This document shows, one piece after another, positions 7,372 to 7,936 of a stretch of 7,936 nt of DNA. Within the stretch, counting starts at the first letter, position 1; each line of letters begins with the position of its first letter. The notes beneath the pieces were generated by a model, which saw only the letters and a list, made by a program, of their open reading frames with translations, did not search any database and had not been told where the DNA came from. Both the position numbers and the translations under genes were made by a program. Source of the DNA: an uncultured Eubacteriaceae bacterium (GTDB lineage Bacteria > Bacillota > Clostridia > Eubacteriales > UBA1433); contig CALGIV010000251.1 of NCBI GenBank assembly GCA_937914785.1, positions 1-7,936 of the forward strand, written 5' to 3'.

Positions 7372-7404
7372 TAAAAAACCATCTCCTTACCGAGGGATGG
7401 TCTT
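7372..7404 (-). terminator. Terminator-like hairpin after the aspartate kinase gene, overlapping the tepA ribosome site
   Basis: In minus-strand RNA, bases 7404-7396 pair with 7383-7375, with ACCATC/GATGGT as the core, extended outward by one G-U and two A-U pairs. Two further C-G pairs (7395-7394 with 7386-7385) lie beyond a single bulged A. The loop is seven bases (UCGGUAA). Six U residues (7378-7373) follow the core stem, the layout of a rho-independent terminator. The 3' arm contains the AAGGAG (7388-7383) that would serve tepA, and the U tract ends one base before the tepA ATG. It could stop kinase transcripts, dampen tepA translation, or both. Confidence 0.6.
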
Positions 7405-7439
7405 ATTCTTTGTCGTTTTTGCTATTTTATACCGCCGCA
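7405..7439 (-). promoter_or_regulatory. Possible -10 element upstream of tepA
   Basis: Just after the aspartate kinase stop codon, the minus strand reads GGTATAAAATAG (around 7432-7421), resembling a -10 box. No convincing -35 hexamer lies about 17 bp upstream, inside the kinase gene's 3' end. If it is real, the transcript would begin shortly before the hairpin at 7375-7404 and tepA would have its own short leader. The support is weak. Confidence 0.2.
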
Positions 7440-7936
7440 TCAAATTAGTTTTATATGCAGATAACCTACCGCGCGCTGCTCGTCAGCCGCATCGACAACT
7501 GCGGTCGCCACACGGTTCTGAATTGTGATATCTTTTACAGCAATGCCTTCATCGCTCAATATACGCCGCATTTTTTCAGGCAATTTTACCATTGCAGCCG
7601 GATTCATTCCGATCACGGAAACAGCAGATTCTTTTTCGCCGGCAGCTTTTGATATGACGGCGGCGATGCCGCGAACCTTATCGTCCGCTGCAGTCGAAAT
7701 TATCGTACCGGCAGAGCCGTAGCCCAACACCGTGCTGAGGACTTTCACTTTAATGCCGCCTTTTTGCGCAAATGAGACGGCACGCGGATGAATAACTTTC
7801 GCTCCCTGTTCGGCCAGCGTATACACCGTTTCATAGTCGAGCGCCTCAATCATTCGGCAAGCTTCAACTACTCTGGGGTCCGCCGTCATAATGCCGGCCA
7901 CATCAGTATAGAGTTCAACGCTGTCCGCCTTTAAAT
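7440..7936 (-). CDS. Aspartate kinase, C-terminal part (runs off the window; short regulatory tail)
   Basis: Aspartate kinase phosphorylates L-aspartate, the first step to diaminopimelate, lysine, threonine and methionine. The 164 visible residues include the end of the amino-acid kinase domain: ELYTDVAGIMTADPRVV (7-23) and GAKVIHPRAVSFAQK (44-58), both hallmark aspartate kinase motifs that line the nucleotide pocket and inter-domain region. After SAGTIIS (74-80) only about 84 residues remain. They carry one recognisable ACT-like unit, roughly SAVSVIGMN to YLHIKLI, with IAVKDITIQN and AVVDAADEQRAVGYLH resembling the last ACT domain of the family. Members with tandem ACT domains usually have noticeably more sequence here. 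The gene has the neighbourhood of Bacillus dapG (dapG ... tepA ... spoIIIE), but I leave the symbol open because dapG and lysC isozymes cannot be told apart from this fragment. The TGA stop is followed by a terminator-like hairpin. Confidence 0.88.
   Translation of the reverse strand, partial: LKADSVELYTDVAGIMTADPRVVEACRMIEALDYETVYTLAEQGAKVIHPRAVSFAQKGGIKVKVLSTVLGYGSAGTIISTAADDKVRGIAAVISKAAGEKESAVSVIGMNPAAMVKLPEKMRRILSDEGIAVKDITIQNRVATAVVDAADEQRAVGYLHIKLI

Noticed and set aside
7372..7383. Four-codon minimal frame ATG-GTT-TTT-TAA just before tepA, ending in a TAATG overlap.
   Set aside because: It is too short to carry a signal and falls in the terminator U tract; most likely chance.

Overview
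The window is a chromosomal housekeeping block. Every real gene lies on the minus strand and coding density is very high. Read in the direction of transcription (high to low coordinate), the order is aspartate kinase (C-terminal part, dapG/lysC-like), a TepA/ClpP-fold serine protease, uppP, ftsK/spoIIIE, rimO, pgsA, cinA and recA (N-terminal part). The tepA ... ftsK ... pgsA-cinA-recA backbone is a well-known conserved neighbourhood of Bacillota (Firmicutes). The rimO insertion between ftsK and pgsA, the uppP insertion between tepA and ftsK, and the protein sequences suggest an anaerobic Clostridia/Negativicutes-type lineage. Negativicutes is my best guess, at low confidence, because it rests on impression and not on a search.

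Layout. Bases 7440-7936 carry the 3' part of an aspartate kinase gene. A 68-bp gap (7372-7439) holds a terminator-like hairpin that also contains the tepA Shine-Dalgarno. tepA (6628-7371) follows. The largest gap is 164 bp (6464-6627); it holds a clear intrinsic terminator for tepA and a candidate promoter for the next operon. From 6463 down to the window edge, six genes are packed as one apparent operon: uppP, ftsK, rimO, pgsA, cinA, recA. The ftsK/rimO and rimO/pgsA reading frames overlap, and the other gaps are 18 to 24 bp. No stretch over 300 bp lacks a gene. I saw no tRNA, rRNA, CRISPR array, insertion sequence, prophage or attachment site.

The operon groups functions of envelope building (UppP recycles the lipid carrier, PgsA makes phosphatidylglycerol), division and chromosome segregation (FtsK), ribosome modification (RimO), pyridine nucleotide salvage (CinA) and recombination (RecA). 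This is conserved clustering and not a single pathway. I found no convincing new biological system.

The points most worth checking are: the 5' end of cinA, where the well-placed ATG is followed by an in-frame TGA two codons later; the terminator/SD overlap in front of tepA; and the short regulatory tail of the aspartate kinase, which seems to have room for only one ACT domain.
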